Source of the DNA: Amycolatopsis kentuckyensis
GTDB taxonomy: Bacteria > Actinomycetota > Actinomycetes > Mycobacteriales > Pseudonocardiaceae
Reading direction: 5' to 3'
Length of the DNA stretch: 38,270 nt
Assembly: GCF_002155975.1 (NCBI RefSeq)
Contig: NZ_MUMI01000186.1
Location: forward strand, 1-38,270
Shown: in pieces, positions 30,819 to 38,270 of the stretch
How positions within the stretch are numbered: the first letter of the stretch is position 1
Layout of the letters: each line of letters begins with the position of its first letter
The notes under the pieces: generated by a model
Database searches by the model: none
The model's input: the letters and a program-made list of their open reading frames with translations, nothing else
Told to the model about the DNA's origin: nothing
Translations under genes and position numbers: made by a program

Positions 30819-31387
30819 CGCGGGACGCGGCCGAGCACGAAGAACTCCGGGTTCGGGCGGAGGGCGGTGAGGTGGGCGAGCCGGTTCGACATGGCGAACA
30901 ACGCGGTGATCGCGCCGATGTCCCAGATCTCGTCTTCGGTCAGGCCGGCGTTGCGCGCGGCTTCGAGGTCGCCTTCGCCGAACAGGGCGGAGTCTTGGGC
31001 GAGGGCCAAGGCCAGGTCGACGATCGCGCGGCCGCGCTCGTCCAGCTCCACCTGCCACGGGTTGCTCGACACCCGGTCGGCCAGCTCGGGGTCCTTCGCG
31101 CGGATGCGCAGGATCGCGCCGTGGGCGACGACGCAGTAGGTGCAGTGGTTCGCGCCGGACGTCGCGACGACGACCAGCTCGCGCTCGGCCTTGGTGAGTC
31201 CGTCGGTGCGGTCCATCAGCGCGTCGTGGTAGTCGAGGAACGCGCGCAGCTCGGCGGGGCGGTGGCCGAGGGCGCGGAAGATGTTCGGCACGAACCCGGA
31301 CTTCTCCGCGATCGCGCCGACGCGCTCGCGCAGGTCGTCGGGCAGGTCTTCGAGTTCCACCACCGGAAACCGGCTCACGTCGCTCAT
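30815..31387 (-). CDS. AhpD/carboxymuconolactone decarboxylase-like peroxidase
   Basis: The 190-residue protein has the redox pair in 'NHCTYCVVAHGA' (CxxC plus His), the peroxidase signature of the AhpD-like group, and 'GLTKAERELVVVATSGA' before it. Members reduce peroxides with electrons from lipoyl or thiol partners. ATG 31387 is preferred over ATG 31396. It is convergent with the MarR-GNAT gene, with stop codons overlapping by four bases, and divergent from the ceramidase-like gene by 64 bases. Confidence 0.9.
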   Translation of the reverse strand: MSDVSRFPVVELEDLPDDLRERVGAIAEKSGFVPNIFRALGHRPAELRAFLDYHDALMDRTDGLTKAERELVVVATSGANHCTYCVVAHGAILRIRAKDPELADRVSSNPWQVELDERGRAIVDLALALAQDSALFGEGDLEAARNAGLTEDEIWDIGAITALFAMSNRLAHLTALRPNPEFFVLGRVPR

Positions 31388-31451
31388 GGGCTTCACGCTA
31401 GCCGTGTCGATTCCGTGGCGCCTTGCCGGTGATCCCTGGTTGGCTGGTCGC

Positions 31452-32054
31452 GTGACGGACTACGTCGACGGGTACTGCGAACGCGTCGGGCCCGGGCTTT
31501 GGGGCGAGCCGCTCAACAGTCTCGGCAACCTCGCCTTTCTCGTCGCCGCGGTTCTCGTTTGGCGGCTGGCCGACGGGGAGCGGACCGGGCGGGTGCTCGC
31601 CGGGTTGATCGGGCTCGTTTTCGGCGCGAGCACCGTTTTCCACCTGCTCCCGACGCGGTGGGCCGCCGTGGCGGACTCGGTCGCCGTTCTCGGATTCGTG
31701 CTGGTGTACGCGGTGCTCTTCGCGCGCGAGCACTGGAGCCGGCGACACGCGTGGGTTGCCGCGCCCGCGTTCGTCGCGCTCACCGTTGTCACGGCGTTGC
31801 TGGGTGGCGGCCTGTACCTGAGCGCCCTCATCGGTTTGGCCGCCTTCGCCGCCCTGCTCGCCTTCAAGCGCGACGCCTACTGGACGCACTTCGCCGTGGC
31901 AGGCGCCATCTTCGCGCTCTCGCTGAGCCTGCGCACGCTCGACCGGGACGTCTGCGCCTACGTCCCGGTCGGCACGCACTTCCTCTGGCACCTGCTCAAC
32001 GGCTTGGTGCTCTACCTCGTTTCCCGGGCCCTAATCCGTCCTCAGTGGACTTAG
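31452..32054 (+). CDS. Ceramidase-like (CREST) membrane hydrolase
   Basis: The 200-residue protein starts at GTG 31452 and has six to seven predicted membrane helices. It begins 'DYVDGYCERVGPGLWGEP' and has 'NSLGNLAF', a His-x10-Asp pair in 'FHLLPTRWAAVADS', and His-x3-His in 'GTHFLWHLLNG', the metal-binding pattern of alkaline ceramidase/CREST family proteins. A zinc-dependent amidase or related hydrolase acting on lipids is inferred; bacterial members are not characterised as far as I know. It is convergent with the MctP gene, ending in a 9-base tandem repeat. Confidence 0.82.
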   Translation: MTDYVDGYCERVGPGLWGEPLNSLGNLAFLVAAVLVWRLADGERTGRVLAGLIGLVFGASTVFHLLPTRWAAVADSVAVLGFVLVYAVLFAREHWSRRHAWVAAPAFVALTVVTALLGGGLYLSALIGLAAFAALLAFKRDAYWTHFAVAGAIFALSLSLRTLDRDVCAYVPVGTHFLWHLLNGLVLYLVSRALIRPQWT

Positions 32055-32069
32055 TGGACTCAGTGGACG
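32043..32069. repeat. Three tandem 9-base units over two convergent stop codons
   Basis: CAGTGGACT, TAGTGGACT and CAGTGGACG repeat at 32043-32051, 32052-32060 and 32061-32069. The plus gene uses TAG in the second unit. On the minus strand each unit reads GTC-CAC-stop, so the transporter gene meets TGA, TAA and TGA in frame one after the other. Confidence 0.85.
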
Positions 32070-33715
32070 CCGATCGGGCGCAGGTTCTTGTCGTGCTCGT
32101 CGGTGTGGTAGTCCTCCGGCTCGGTGTCGTCCGTGCCGTTGAACACCTTCATCTGCCGGGCGATCACCGTGACGATCGCCGCCACCACCAGGTTGCCGAT
32201 CAGGGCCACGAAACCGACGTAGATCTGGACCGCCGAGCCCGCGAACGGGTGCCAGCCGAACAGCGACAGGTTGCCCAGCGACAGCGCCGAACCGCCGAAG
32301 TGGAGCTTGCCGTTGGCCGGGTTGGGGATGCCGTACAGCATGATCAGGCCCCAGCCGATGCCGACGATCCAGCCCGCGATCAGGCCCCAGCGGTGGAACC
32401 AGCGCGTGTACAGCGCCAGCGCGACCGCCGGCAGCGTCTGCAGGATCAGCACGCCGCCGATGAGCTGGAGGTCGATCGAGAACTGCGGGTCGATCAGGAT
32501 GATCACGGCGACCGCGCCGAGCTTCACGACCAGCGAAGCGAGCTTCGCCTGCTTCGCCTCCTCGGCGGGAGTCGCGTTCTTGCGGATGTACTCCTTGTAG
32601 ATGTTCCTGGTCCACAGGTTGGCCGCGGCGATCGACATGATCGCGGCCGGAACCAGGGCGCCGATGCCGATCGCGGCGAACGCGATGCCGGCGAACCAGG
32701 ACGAGAACTGGTTGTCGAACAGCACCGGGACGATCGTGTTGCCGTCCGCCTTGCCGGTCGCCGCGTTCGTCAGCGGCTTGACCCCGGCGGTGATCGCCAC
32801 GTAGCCGAGCAGCGCCAGCAGGCCGAGCACCAGCGAGTACGCCGGCAGCGCGACCATGTTCCGCTTGATCACGCTGCGGCCGCGCGAGGCCAGCACGCTG
32901 GTCAGCGAGTGCGGGTACAGGAACAGCGCGAGCGCCGAACCCAGGGCCAGCGTCGCGTACTGCAGCTGGTTGTTGGCCGTGAGCAGGATCGACCCGGCCG
33001 GCTTGCCGGTGGTCGGGCTCGGGGTGCCGAGCTTCTTCGCCGCCGCGTCGAAGATGTGCGACCAGCCGCCCAGCTTCGACGGCAGGTAGATGATCGCCAC
33101 CAGGATCACCAGGTAGATCAGGATGTCCTTGACGAACGCGATCAGCGCGGGCGCCCGCAGGCCGGACTGGTAGGTGTAGAAGGCCAGGATGACGAAGGCG
33201 ACCAGCAGCGGCAGGTGCCCGACGATGCCGGAGCCGTTGATGCCCATCGTCCGCAGCACGGCTTCGAGGCCGACCAGCTGCAGCGCGATGTACGGCATGG
33301 TCGCGACGATGCCGGTGATCGCCACCAGCAGGGCCAGGATCGGCGAGCCGAAGCGGCCGCGCACGAAGTCGGCCGGGGTCACGTAACCGCGGACCCGCGA
33401 AACCGACCACATCCGCAGCGCCGGGAGCAGGACGATCGGGTAGACGACGATCGTGTACGGCAGCGCGTACAGGCCGAGCGCGCCGGCGCTGAACACCAGC
33501 GCGGGCACCGCCACGAACGTGTAAGCCGTGTAGAGGTCACCGCCGAGCAGGAACCAGGTGATCCACGAGCCGAACTTGCGGCCGCCGAGGCCCCATTCGT
33601 CCAGGTGGTCCAGCGTGCTGCCGCGCTGCCAGCGCGACGCCATGAAGCCGAGCACGGTGACCAGGGCGAACAGGATCGTGAAGATGATCAGCTCGGGCCA
33701 CTGCAGGTTGCTCAT
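32060..33715 (-). CDS. mctP: MctP-like sodium:solute symporter (monocarboxylate)
   Basis: The 551-residue protein has about 13 membrane helices and is in the sodium:solute symporter family: 'LGGRKFGSWITWFLLGGDLY' and 'VRGYVTPADFVRGRFGSP' near the start are typical of MctP-like monocarboxylate permeases (pyruvate, lactate, acetate). Length and order with a small DUF3311 gene directly upstream fit this subgroup. The small gene's stop overlaps its start by four bases (ATGA), so the two are translated together. The C-terminal tail is charged and cytoplasmic. Substrate is inferred from family only. Confidence 0.88.
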   Translation of the reverse strand: MSNLQWPELIIFTILFALVTVLGFMASRWQRGSTLDHLDEWGLGGRKFGSWITWFLLGGDLYTAYTFVAVPALVFSAGALGLYALPYTIVVYPIVLLPALRMWSVSRVRGYVTPADFVRGRFGSPILALLVAITGIVATMPYIALQLVGLEAVLRTMGINGSGIVGHLPLLVAFVILAFYTYQSGLRAPALIAFVKDILIYLVILVAIIYLPSKLGGWSHIFDAAAKKLGTPSPTTGKPAGSILLTANNQLQYATLALGSALALFLYPHSLTSVLASRGRSVIKRNMVALPAYSLVLGLLALLGYVAITAGVKPLTNAATGKADGNTIVPVLFDNQFSSWFAGIAFAAIGIGALVPAAIMSIAAANLWTRNIYKEYIRKNATPAEEAKQAKLASLVVKLGAVAVIILIDPQFSIDLQLIGGVLILQTLPAVALALYTRWFHRWGLIAGWIVGIGWGLIMLYGIPNPANGKLHFGGSALSLGNLSLFGWHPFAGSAVQIYVGFVALIGNLVVAAIVTVIARQMKVFNGTDDTEPEDYHTDEHDKNLRPIGVH

Positions 33716-33990
33716 CGAGCGTCCCCCTCGTCCAGGTCCTCGACGCTCAGCTTGTCCGGTGCGTCAACGGTCGGCTTGTCCCGCGTCATCATGTAGACGA
33801 TCCAGGTGCTCAACACCCCGACGCCGACCATGAGGAACTGGAACCAGTAGAAGAACGGCATCCCGAACAGCCGTGGACCGTCCATGTTGAACAGTGGCGT
33901 GACCAGGACCAGCAGCGGGACGATCAGGAGCAGGTTCCACGGGCTGAACTGAAACCCGCGCACCTTTCCGTCGTGCTTCGCAGTCGACAT
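33712..33990 (-). CDS. DUF3311 small membrane partner of the symporter
   Basis: The 92-residue protein has two membrane helices ('LLLIVPLLVLVTPLFN' and 'MVGVGVLSTWIVYMM') joined by 'GMPFFYWFQ', the DUF3311 pattern. Such small proteins precede SSS-family symporter genes in actinobacteria and probably stabilise them. It overlaps the mctP start by four bases. The start ATG 33990 leaves about 190 bases to the divergent hydrolase gene. Confidence 0.9.
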   Translation of the reverse strand: MSTAKHDGKVRGFQFSPWNLLLIVPLLVLVTPLFNMDGPRLFGMPFFYWFQFLMVGVGVLSTWIVYMMTRDKPTVDAPDKLSVEDLDEGDAR

Positions 33991-34110
33991 CGGACCTCAC
34001 CTAACACTCCCGTAACCGACTGCCTGACCTTAAGACCTCGGTGACGGCGCGTCACGTCTGTCCGATATCGATTTGATCGCCCCGCGGACGAGCTCTCCGA
34101 CGAACGTGGG

Positions 34111-34139
34111 TTGCCCCACCCGTACGGGCCCTATATCAA
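34111..34139 (+). promoter_or_regulatory. Probable promoter of the secreted hydrolase gene
   Basis: TTGCCC (34111-34116) and TATCAA (34134-34139), 17 bases apart, are the best promoter match. AAAGGGG (34168-34174) is the ribosome site. The -35 region is also one arm of a 9-base inverted repeat whose other arm covers the ribosome site. Confidence 0.5.
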
Positions 34140-34181
34140 TAGCCCGACTCCGCACGCGCAAAACCCAAAAGGGGCAACCGT

Positions 34182-35801
34182 ATGACACGACTCCGCTACG
34201 CGGTGGTGATCCCGGCCATCGCCGGCACCCTGCTGGCCGGGTTCACGCCTGCGTTCGCAGGTCAGGAGGTCGCGGCCGGTAAGCAGCCGCTGAACTCCAC
34301 GAACATCCCGGCTCAGTACGCGAACCAGAAGCTCGACTGGCACAAGTGCGCTGTCCCCTCCGAGCTGCCGACGGCCCCGCCCGCGGGCGCCGAGGACATG
34401 GAGTGCGCGACCTACAAGACCCCGCGCAACTGGTACCAGGCGAACGCCCAGATCGACCTGACCATCGCGGTCAGCCGCCTGAAGGCGAAGCAGGACGCGA
34501 CCGCCAGCGTCGTCACCAACCCCGGTGGCCCGGGCGCGCCCGGCCGCAACTTCCCGGCCCGCCTGCGCAACCAGACGAAGCTGCGCGAGCACCAGGAAAT
34601 CGTCGGGTTCGACCCGCGCGGCACCGGCAAGAGCACCAACATCACCTGCGGCGGCGCGATCGGCACCGGTGCGGACCTGGACCCGCGTGACCGCGACCGC
34701 GGCAACCTGAACCTGATCCTGCAGGCGACGAAGTACGCGGCGCTGTCCTGCCAGCAGAAGTCCGGCGAGCTGGGCCCGCTGATCAACACCGACCAGACGG
34801 TCAAGGACATCGACCTGCTGCGCGTGCTGCTCGGCCGCGACAAGATCAACTGGGTCGGCTACTCGGCGGGCACCTGGATGGGCGCGCACTACGCGCAGGC
34901 CTACCCGACGCGCACCGGCCGGTTCGTCCTCGACTCGGCGACCGAGTTCACCACGACCTGGCAGAAGTCGTTCGACTGGCAGCCGCTCGGCTTCGAGCGC
35001 CGCTGGCGCTCGGACTTCCTCCCGTGGATGGCGAAGTACGACAAGCTCTACCACTTCGGCACCACCGGCGAGGCCGCCCGCCAAACCTACGAGCAGGTCC
35101 GCTACGCCCTGACCCAGGGCGCGGTCACCCTGCCCGACGGTTCGACCGTCTCGGCCAACGGCCTCGACTCGTTCATCGCGTCGCAGATCTACTCGAAGCG
35201 CGCCTTCCCCGGCCTGGCCGACTACCTGGTCAGCGTCCGCACGCTGACCCAGGGCACCGCTTCGGCGCAGGCCAAGTCCTCGGCCGCGCAGAAGGCCAAG
35301 GCCGCCGACAAGAGCACCGTCACCTACGGCGCGCAGCCGCTGATGGTGCCGGCCGACGGCGACTCCTACGACGCCAGCTTCTGGACCATCCCGTGCAACG
35401 AGGGTCCGTGGACCGGCTCGCCCAACAGCGCCATCAAGGACTCGCAGAAGCTGATCGACAAGCAGCTGCCGCTCCTGGGTGCCGGCTGGTTCATCCAGCC
35501 GTGCCTGTTCTGGAAGAAGCCGCCGTCCCCGCTGCCCGTGCTGGACGGCAAGGGTGTTCCCCCGGTGCTGATCGTCGAGTCGGAGCACGACCCGGCGACG
35601 CCGCTCGAGGGCGCGAAGCGCGCGCACAAGGCGTTCGCGGGTTCGCGGATGCTGACGATCACCGGCGAGGGTGACCACGGCATCTACGCCGGCGGCAACG
35701 CGGGTGTGGACAAGGTCGTGGAGGCCTACCTGATCGACGGCGTGGTGCCGAACGACCAGAGCCTGCCCGGCATGCCACTTCCGGTGCCCGCGGGCGCCTG
35801 A
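34182..35801 (+). CDS. Secreted alpha/beta hydrolase, tripeptidyl aminopeptidase-like
   Basis: The 539-residue protein has a Sec signal peptide ('MTRLRYAVVIPAIAGTLLAG' up to about residue 27, cleavage after 'AFA'). The alpha/beta-hydrolase triad is visible: Ser228 in 'VGYSAGTW', Asp470 in 'SEHDPATP' and His499 in 'EGDHGIY'. A TAP-like C-terminal domain fits tripeptidyl aminopeptidases of Streptomyces (such as Tap/SlpD), which remove N-terminal tripeptides from secreted proteins. Four or more Cys suggest disulfides, as expected for an exported enzyme. A 14-bp terminator hairpin follows. Confidence 0.92.
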   Translation: MTRLRYAVVIPAIAGTLLAGFTPAFAGQEVAAGKQPLNSTNIPAQYANQKLDWHKCAVPSELPTAPPAGAEDMECATYKTPRNWYQANAQIDLTIAVSRLKAKQDATASVVTNPGGPGAPGRNFPARLRNQTKLREHQEIVGFDPRGTGKSTNITCGGAIGTGADLDPRDRDRGNLNLILQATKYAALSCQQKSGELGPLINTDQTVKDIDLLRVLLGRDKINWVGYSAGTWMGAHYAQAYPTRTGRFVLDSATEFTTTWQKSFDWQPLGFERRWRSDFLPWMAKYDKLYHFGTTGEAARQTYEQVRYALTQGAVTLPDGSTVSANGLDSFIASQIYSKRAFPGLADYLVSVRTLTQGTASAQAKSSAAQKAKAADKSTVTYGAQPLMVPADGDSYDASFWTIPCNEGPWTGSPNSAIKDSQKLIDKQLPLLGAGWFIQPCLFWKKPPSPLPVLDGKGVPPVLIVESEHDPATPLEGAKRAHKAFAGSRMLTITGEGDHGIYAGGNAGVDKVVEAYLIDGVVPNDQSLPGMPLPVPAGA

Positions 35802-35818
35802 CACCACTAGGGCTAGTG

Positions 35819-35853
35819 GGGCCCCGCCGAACTCCGGTTCGGCGGGGCCCTTT
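35819..35853 (+). terminator. Strong hairpin terminator after the secreted hydrolase
   Basis: GGGCCCCGCCGAAC (35819-35832) and GTTCGGCGGGGCCC (35837-35850) form a perfect 14-bp stem with a TCCG loop, followed by TTTCCCC. Confidence 0.9.
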
Positions 35854-35870
35854 CCCCACCTGTGCACAGA

Positions 35871-35908
35871 GTTGTCCACAGGCAGTGGACAACTACTGGT
35901 ATTAGAAT
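35871..35908 (+). promoter_or_regulatory. Inverted repeat and -10 before the XRE gene
   Basis: GTTGTCCAC (35871-35879) is repeated inverted as GTGGACAAC (35885-35893). TAGAAT (35903-35908) is a good -10 box, and ATG 35916 lies at the expected start point with no ribosome site between, so the mRNA may be leaderless. The repeat could be the operator of the HTH protein. No clear -35 is seen. Confidence 0.6.
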
Positions 35909-35915
35909 CCGCCTC

Positions 35916-36188
35916 ATGGTGCGCGTACCGCTGACGGACGAAGAGCGCGAACGAGGCGAACGCCTCGGCCAGGCGCTGCGGGAAGCGCGGGCCGGGCGGA
36001 GCATGGTCGACGTCGCCGCGGAGGCGGGGATCTCGGTCGAGACGCTCCGGAAGATCGAGACCGGCCGCATCCCGACGCCGGCGTTCTTCACGGTCGCGGC
36101 CATCGCCGACGCCGTCGGCCTGCCGCTGGAGGAGCTGCGCGCGGCCGTCACGCCCGCCGCGTCACCTCCGCTTTCGCAGGCGAGCTGA
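35916..36188 (+). CDS. Small XRE-family DNA-binding protein
   Basis: The 90-residue protein is a single Cro/C1-type helix-turn-helix: 'RLGQALREARAGRSMVDVAA' and 'EAGISVETLRKIETGRIPTP' (residues 14-55), with a short Ala/Pro-rich tail. ATG 35916 is chosen over the longer frame from 35862, which starts before the operator-like repeat. Nine bases separate it from the GNAT gene, so they form one operon. It probably represses its own promoter. Confidence 0.88.
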   Translation: MVRVPLTDEERERGERLGQALREARAGRSMVDVAAEAGISVETLRKIETGRIPTPAFFTVAAIADAVGLPLEELRAAVTPAASPPLSQAS

Positions 36189-36197
36189 CCAGCGGAA

Positions 36198-37013
36198 ATG
36201 CCCTGGCGCCTCACCGAGGACATCGACGGCTTCCTCGCCCGGACCGGCGGCTTCCTGCGCTCGCGACCCGCCCTGCACACCTCGCAGCTGACCCAGCTCG
36301 AGAAGCTGCGGACGCAGGAGGAGAAGGGCACCCTCTTCGGCTGGCTCGAGCACGACGGCGAGGTTCGCGCGATCTGCTACCACCGTCCGGCGCACCACCT
36401 GGTCCTCACCGCGGTCGCACCGGACGAAGCCGAAGCCCTCGCTGCGGACCTAGCCGGCCAAGTGGTGCCCGGCGTGACCGCGGAGGACGACTCCGCCGCC
36501 GCGTTCGCCGAAGCGTGGCAGCGGCACACCGACGCGGTGCCGGTGCCCAAGGTGCGGGTCCGGCTCCACCGGCTGGGCAAGCTCACCCCACCGGAGCCGA
36601 TGCCCGAAGGCCGCGCCGTGGCGGCGCCGGACCGCGCGGTGGTCATCCGCTGGTGCAGCGAGTTCGCCACCGCGGTCGGGCAGGAGCCCTTCCCCGACGC
36701 ACAGGCCTGGGCCGCCTCGAACTTCGCCGACAAGCGGTTCACGTTCTGGGAGGACGGCTCTCTCGTCGCGATGGCGGGCTGGACCCCGGTGCTGGCCGGC
36801 ATGGTCCGGGTCGACCCCGTCTACGCCCCGGCCCGGTTCCGCGGGCGGGGGTACGCGGGTGCCGTGACGGCCGCGGCGAGCGAGGCCGCGCTGGCGGCGG
36901 GCGCGACGGACGTCGTCCTCTACACCGATCCCGCCAACGTCACCGGCAATGCCCTGTACCGGCGCATCGGCTACGTCCCGATCGCGACTTTCACCGGCTA
37001 CGACTTCTCCTAG
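36198..37013 (+). CDS. GNAT family N-acetyltransferase
   Basis: The 271-residue protein has a C-terminal GNAT domain: 'MVRVDPVYAPARFRGRGYAG' (acetyl-CoA loop) and 'DPANVTGNALYRRIGYVPIA'. The N-terminal 140 residues are a less conserved domain of the same fold type. The acceptor is unknown. It is cotranscribed with the XRE gene. Its stop overlaps that of the convergent EndoU-like gene by four bases (CTAG). Confidence 0.88.
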   Translation: MPWRLTEDIDGFLARTGGFLRSRPALHTSQLTQLEKLRTQEEKGTLFGWLEHDGEVRAICYHRPAHHLVLTAVAPDEAEALAADLAGQVVPGVTAEDDSAAAFAEAWQRHTDAVPVPKVRVRLHRLGKLTPPEPMPEGRAVAAPDRAVVIRWCSEFATAVGQEPFPDAQAWAASNFADKRFTFWEDGSLVAMAGWTPVLAGMVRVDPVYAPARFRGRGYAGAVTAAASEAALAAGATDVVLYTDPANVTGNALYRRIGYVPIATFTGYDFS

Positions 37014-37588
37014 ACCGGGCGCAGCTGCTTGAGGATGTGCTCGCGGTCGTTGAGGAACGCGCACCCGGGCACCGGCAGGTCGTAGCTGTTGAGCAGCTTC
37101 TCGAAGTCGGAGAACTCGTCGGCGGAGAAGCCGAAACCGACCCGGTAGGCGTGCGCGGCCAGGACGTCGGCCAGTTCCTCCCACTCGCCGGCCCACAGCA
37201 GCGTCCGGTAGTGCGTGTAGTCCTCCGGGGAGAGCCGGTTGCCGATCGTGGTCAGGACGCTGTCGGCGAAGAAGCTGATCCGGTTGCCCTTGAGGTCGGC
37301 GACCGTCGGGTTCGCCGGGTCACGGGCGGTGTCGGGGTTGCGGATCACGCCCGGCCCCGCCACCGGGTAGGCGGTGTGGACGTGCCCGTTGTCCTCGACC
37401 AGCACGATCAGGTGGACGTTGAACCGCTCGCCGGCGCAGCGCCACCGGCCGTTGCGCTGCTGGCGCCGGGCCTCGCTGGGGTCGTTGGCGACGTCCTTGA
37501 CCACGGAGATGATCTGCTCGTCGGTCCAGCCGGCCGGGAACTCGCTGGTCGCCCTGCGCCCGACGCCCGGTGCGTGCCCGCCGCCCAC
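37010..37588 (-). CDS. EndoU-like RNase domain with an extra C-terminal domain
   Basis: The 192-residue protein starts at GTG 37588, which has AAGGGAGC upstream. Residues 2-77 follow the bacterial EndoU toxin pattern: 'GGGHAPGVGR' with His5, 'SEFPAGWTDEQIISVV', 'VANDP' and 'VHTAYPVAG'. The usual earlier His segment is missing from this start. The C-terminal part (about 95-192), with 'YRTLLWAGEWEELADVLAAH', is acidic and helical and recalls small immunity proteins (MafI-like); the link is tentative. No signal peptide or toxin delivery domain is present. A cytosolic RNase with built-in inhibition is one reading; an inactive relative is another. Confidence 0.55.
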   Translation of the reverse strand: MGGGHAPGVGRRATSEFPAGWTDEQIISVVKDVANDPSEARRQQRNGRWRCAGERFNVHLIVLVEDNGHVHTAYPVAGPGVIRNPDTARDPANPTVADLKGNRISFFADSVLTTIGNRLSPEDYTHYRTLLWAGEWEELADVLAAHAYRVGFGFSADEFSDFEKLLNSYDLPVPGCAFLNDREHILKQLRPV

Positions 37589-37619
37589 TCGCTGCTCCCT
37601 TCGTCGCAACGAGAGTAGG

Positions 37620-38270
37620 TCAAACGGCGGCGGCGAGCAGCACGATGCCGACGACCTGGAGATCGAGACCGCGGAAGAGCTGGCGGGTCAGGTTGGCGGG
37701 CATCGGGCCCATCGGGGTGTCGACGAACCCGGGATTCGCGTAGTCAACGGCGGTGCGGGTGACCGTGCGCAGGATCGACAGCACCGACAACGGCACGGCG
37801 AGCCAGGCGCCCGCGGCGAACGACGTCCCACCCGCGAGGGTGACCGCGAGGAGCGCTGTCGCCCAAAGAAGACTGACTCCGGCGAGCACCAGTCCGTGGG
37901 CCAGCACCAGGTCGCGATCCGGCGAGCCCAGCCACCGGCGGCGGCCCGGGTTGCGCCAGAGCTCGCCGAGCCCGCCGGCGAACGGCGTCAGCGCGACGTA
38001 CGCGCCGACGCCCACCAGGACCGCGCCCGGCACGGTCGGCACCGCGATGTGCGCGACGACCACCGCGAGGCCGACCAGCAGCGCCGCGCCCGCGTACCGC
38101 GACCGGCCGAGCGTGCCCGCCCAGGCCAGCCGCAGCGGGGTCGGGCGGCGCAGCGAAAGCCCGCCGACCGGCGCGGACGGCGGGAGCAGCATCATCGGGT
38201 CGAGGAAGGTGACGGCGACCGAGCGCAGCACCCGGCCGTCCCACCCGGCGAGCAGCGCCGCCCGGCCCGC
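37620..38270 (-). CDS. Membrane protein, N-terminus beyond the window end
   Basis: The frame is open to the last base, so at least 216 C-terminal residues are seen. Four or five hydrophobic helices are apparent, for example 'YAGAALLVGLAVVVAHIAV' and 'LVLAHGLVLAGVSLLWATAL'. The end, 'VDTPMGPMPANLTRQLFRG', recalls the actinobacterial DUF6297 proteins found near ABC ATPases, a low-confidence match. Thirty-one bases separate it from the EndoU-like start, so the two may be cotranscribed. Confidence 0.7.
   Translation of the reverse strand, partial: AGRAALLAGWDGRVLRSVAVTFLDPMMLLPPSAPVGGLSLRRPTPLRLAWAGTLGRSRYAGAALLVGLAVVVAHIAVPTVPGAVLVGVGAYVALTPFAGGLGELWRNPGRRRWLGSPDRDLVLAHGLVLAGVSLLWATALLAVTLAGGTSFAAGAWLAVPLSVLSILRTVTRTAVDYANPGFVDTPMGPMPANLTRQLFRGLDLQVVGIVLLAAAV

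Noticed and set aside
1..38270. CRISPR arrays, insertion sequences, integrases
   Set aside because: No regularly spaced repeats and no transposase or recombinase motifs were found in any frame.

Overview
The window is high-GC actinobacterial DNA, most likely from a Pseudonocardiaceae member such as Amycolatopsis. This rests on codon use, GTG starts, many TetR regulators with palindromic operators, a Mycobacterium-type htdX-fabG4-fadA2 locus, and palindromic TCCACTNTGGA words read in frame as Ser-Thr-Val/Leu-Asp. The taxonomic call is inference.

Layout. 1-1427: end of an alpha-E protein gene and a translationally coupled transglutaminase gene. 1424-3072: NAD(P)-binding oxidoreductase and a divergent TetR gene around an 18-bp perfect inverted repeat. 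3069-4496: M20 dipeptidase. 4860-8402: three-gene 2-oxoacid dehydrogenase operon (E1alpha, E1beta, E2; no E3). 8437-11378: DUF6191-like membrane protein, TetR regulator and coupled ABC exporter. 11375-12903: quinone-oxidoreductase-like gene divergent from its probable TetR regulator. 12957-13427: FxsA.

13428-20241 looks like an inserted defence/epigenetic island of six genes, all on the plus strand: a Vsr-type nuclease; an HTH protein fused to a GHKL (MutL/MORC-like) ATPase; two coupled unknown proteins; a cytosine-5 DNA methyltransferase homolog whose catalytic Pro-Cys is Pro-Arg; and a second methyltransferase with an intact GGPPCQ. Base and codon use differ from the flanks. A GCTAG word sits at each edge, and at each edge it also carries the stop codon of the resident gene (fxsA on the left, an SCP2-like gene on the right). 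This is the best candidate in the window for an undescribed system.

20238-25857: tandem SCP2-like proteins, a TetR regulator, htdX, fabG4 and divergent fadA2, resembling the Mycobacterium tuberculosis Rv0238-Rv0243 region. Two operator-like sites share the form CTACT-N4-AGTAG, suggesting the TetR protein controls both promoters. 25921-29665: DoxX, a TipA-like MerR regulator lacking the thiopeptide-capturing cysteine, an S1-like protein, an AAA ATPase and a 49-residue basic peptide. 29889-33990: MarR-GNAT fusion, AhpD-like protein, ceramidase-like membrane protein and an MctP/DUF3311 transporter pair. 34182-38270: secreted tripeptidyl-aminopeptidase-like hydrolase, small XRE regulator with a GNAT enzyme, a cytosolic EndoU-like nuclease with an extra C-terminal domain, and a partial membrane protein.

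Six convergent gene pairs overlap by exactly four bases at their stop codons (CTAG, TTAA or CTAA). Other convergent pairs are separated by strong hairpins, two of which contain a stop codon in the stem. No tRNA, rRNA, integrase, transposase or CRISPR array was seen.
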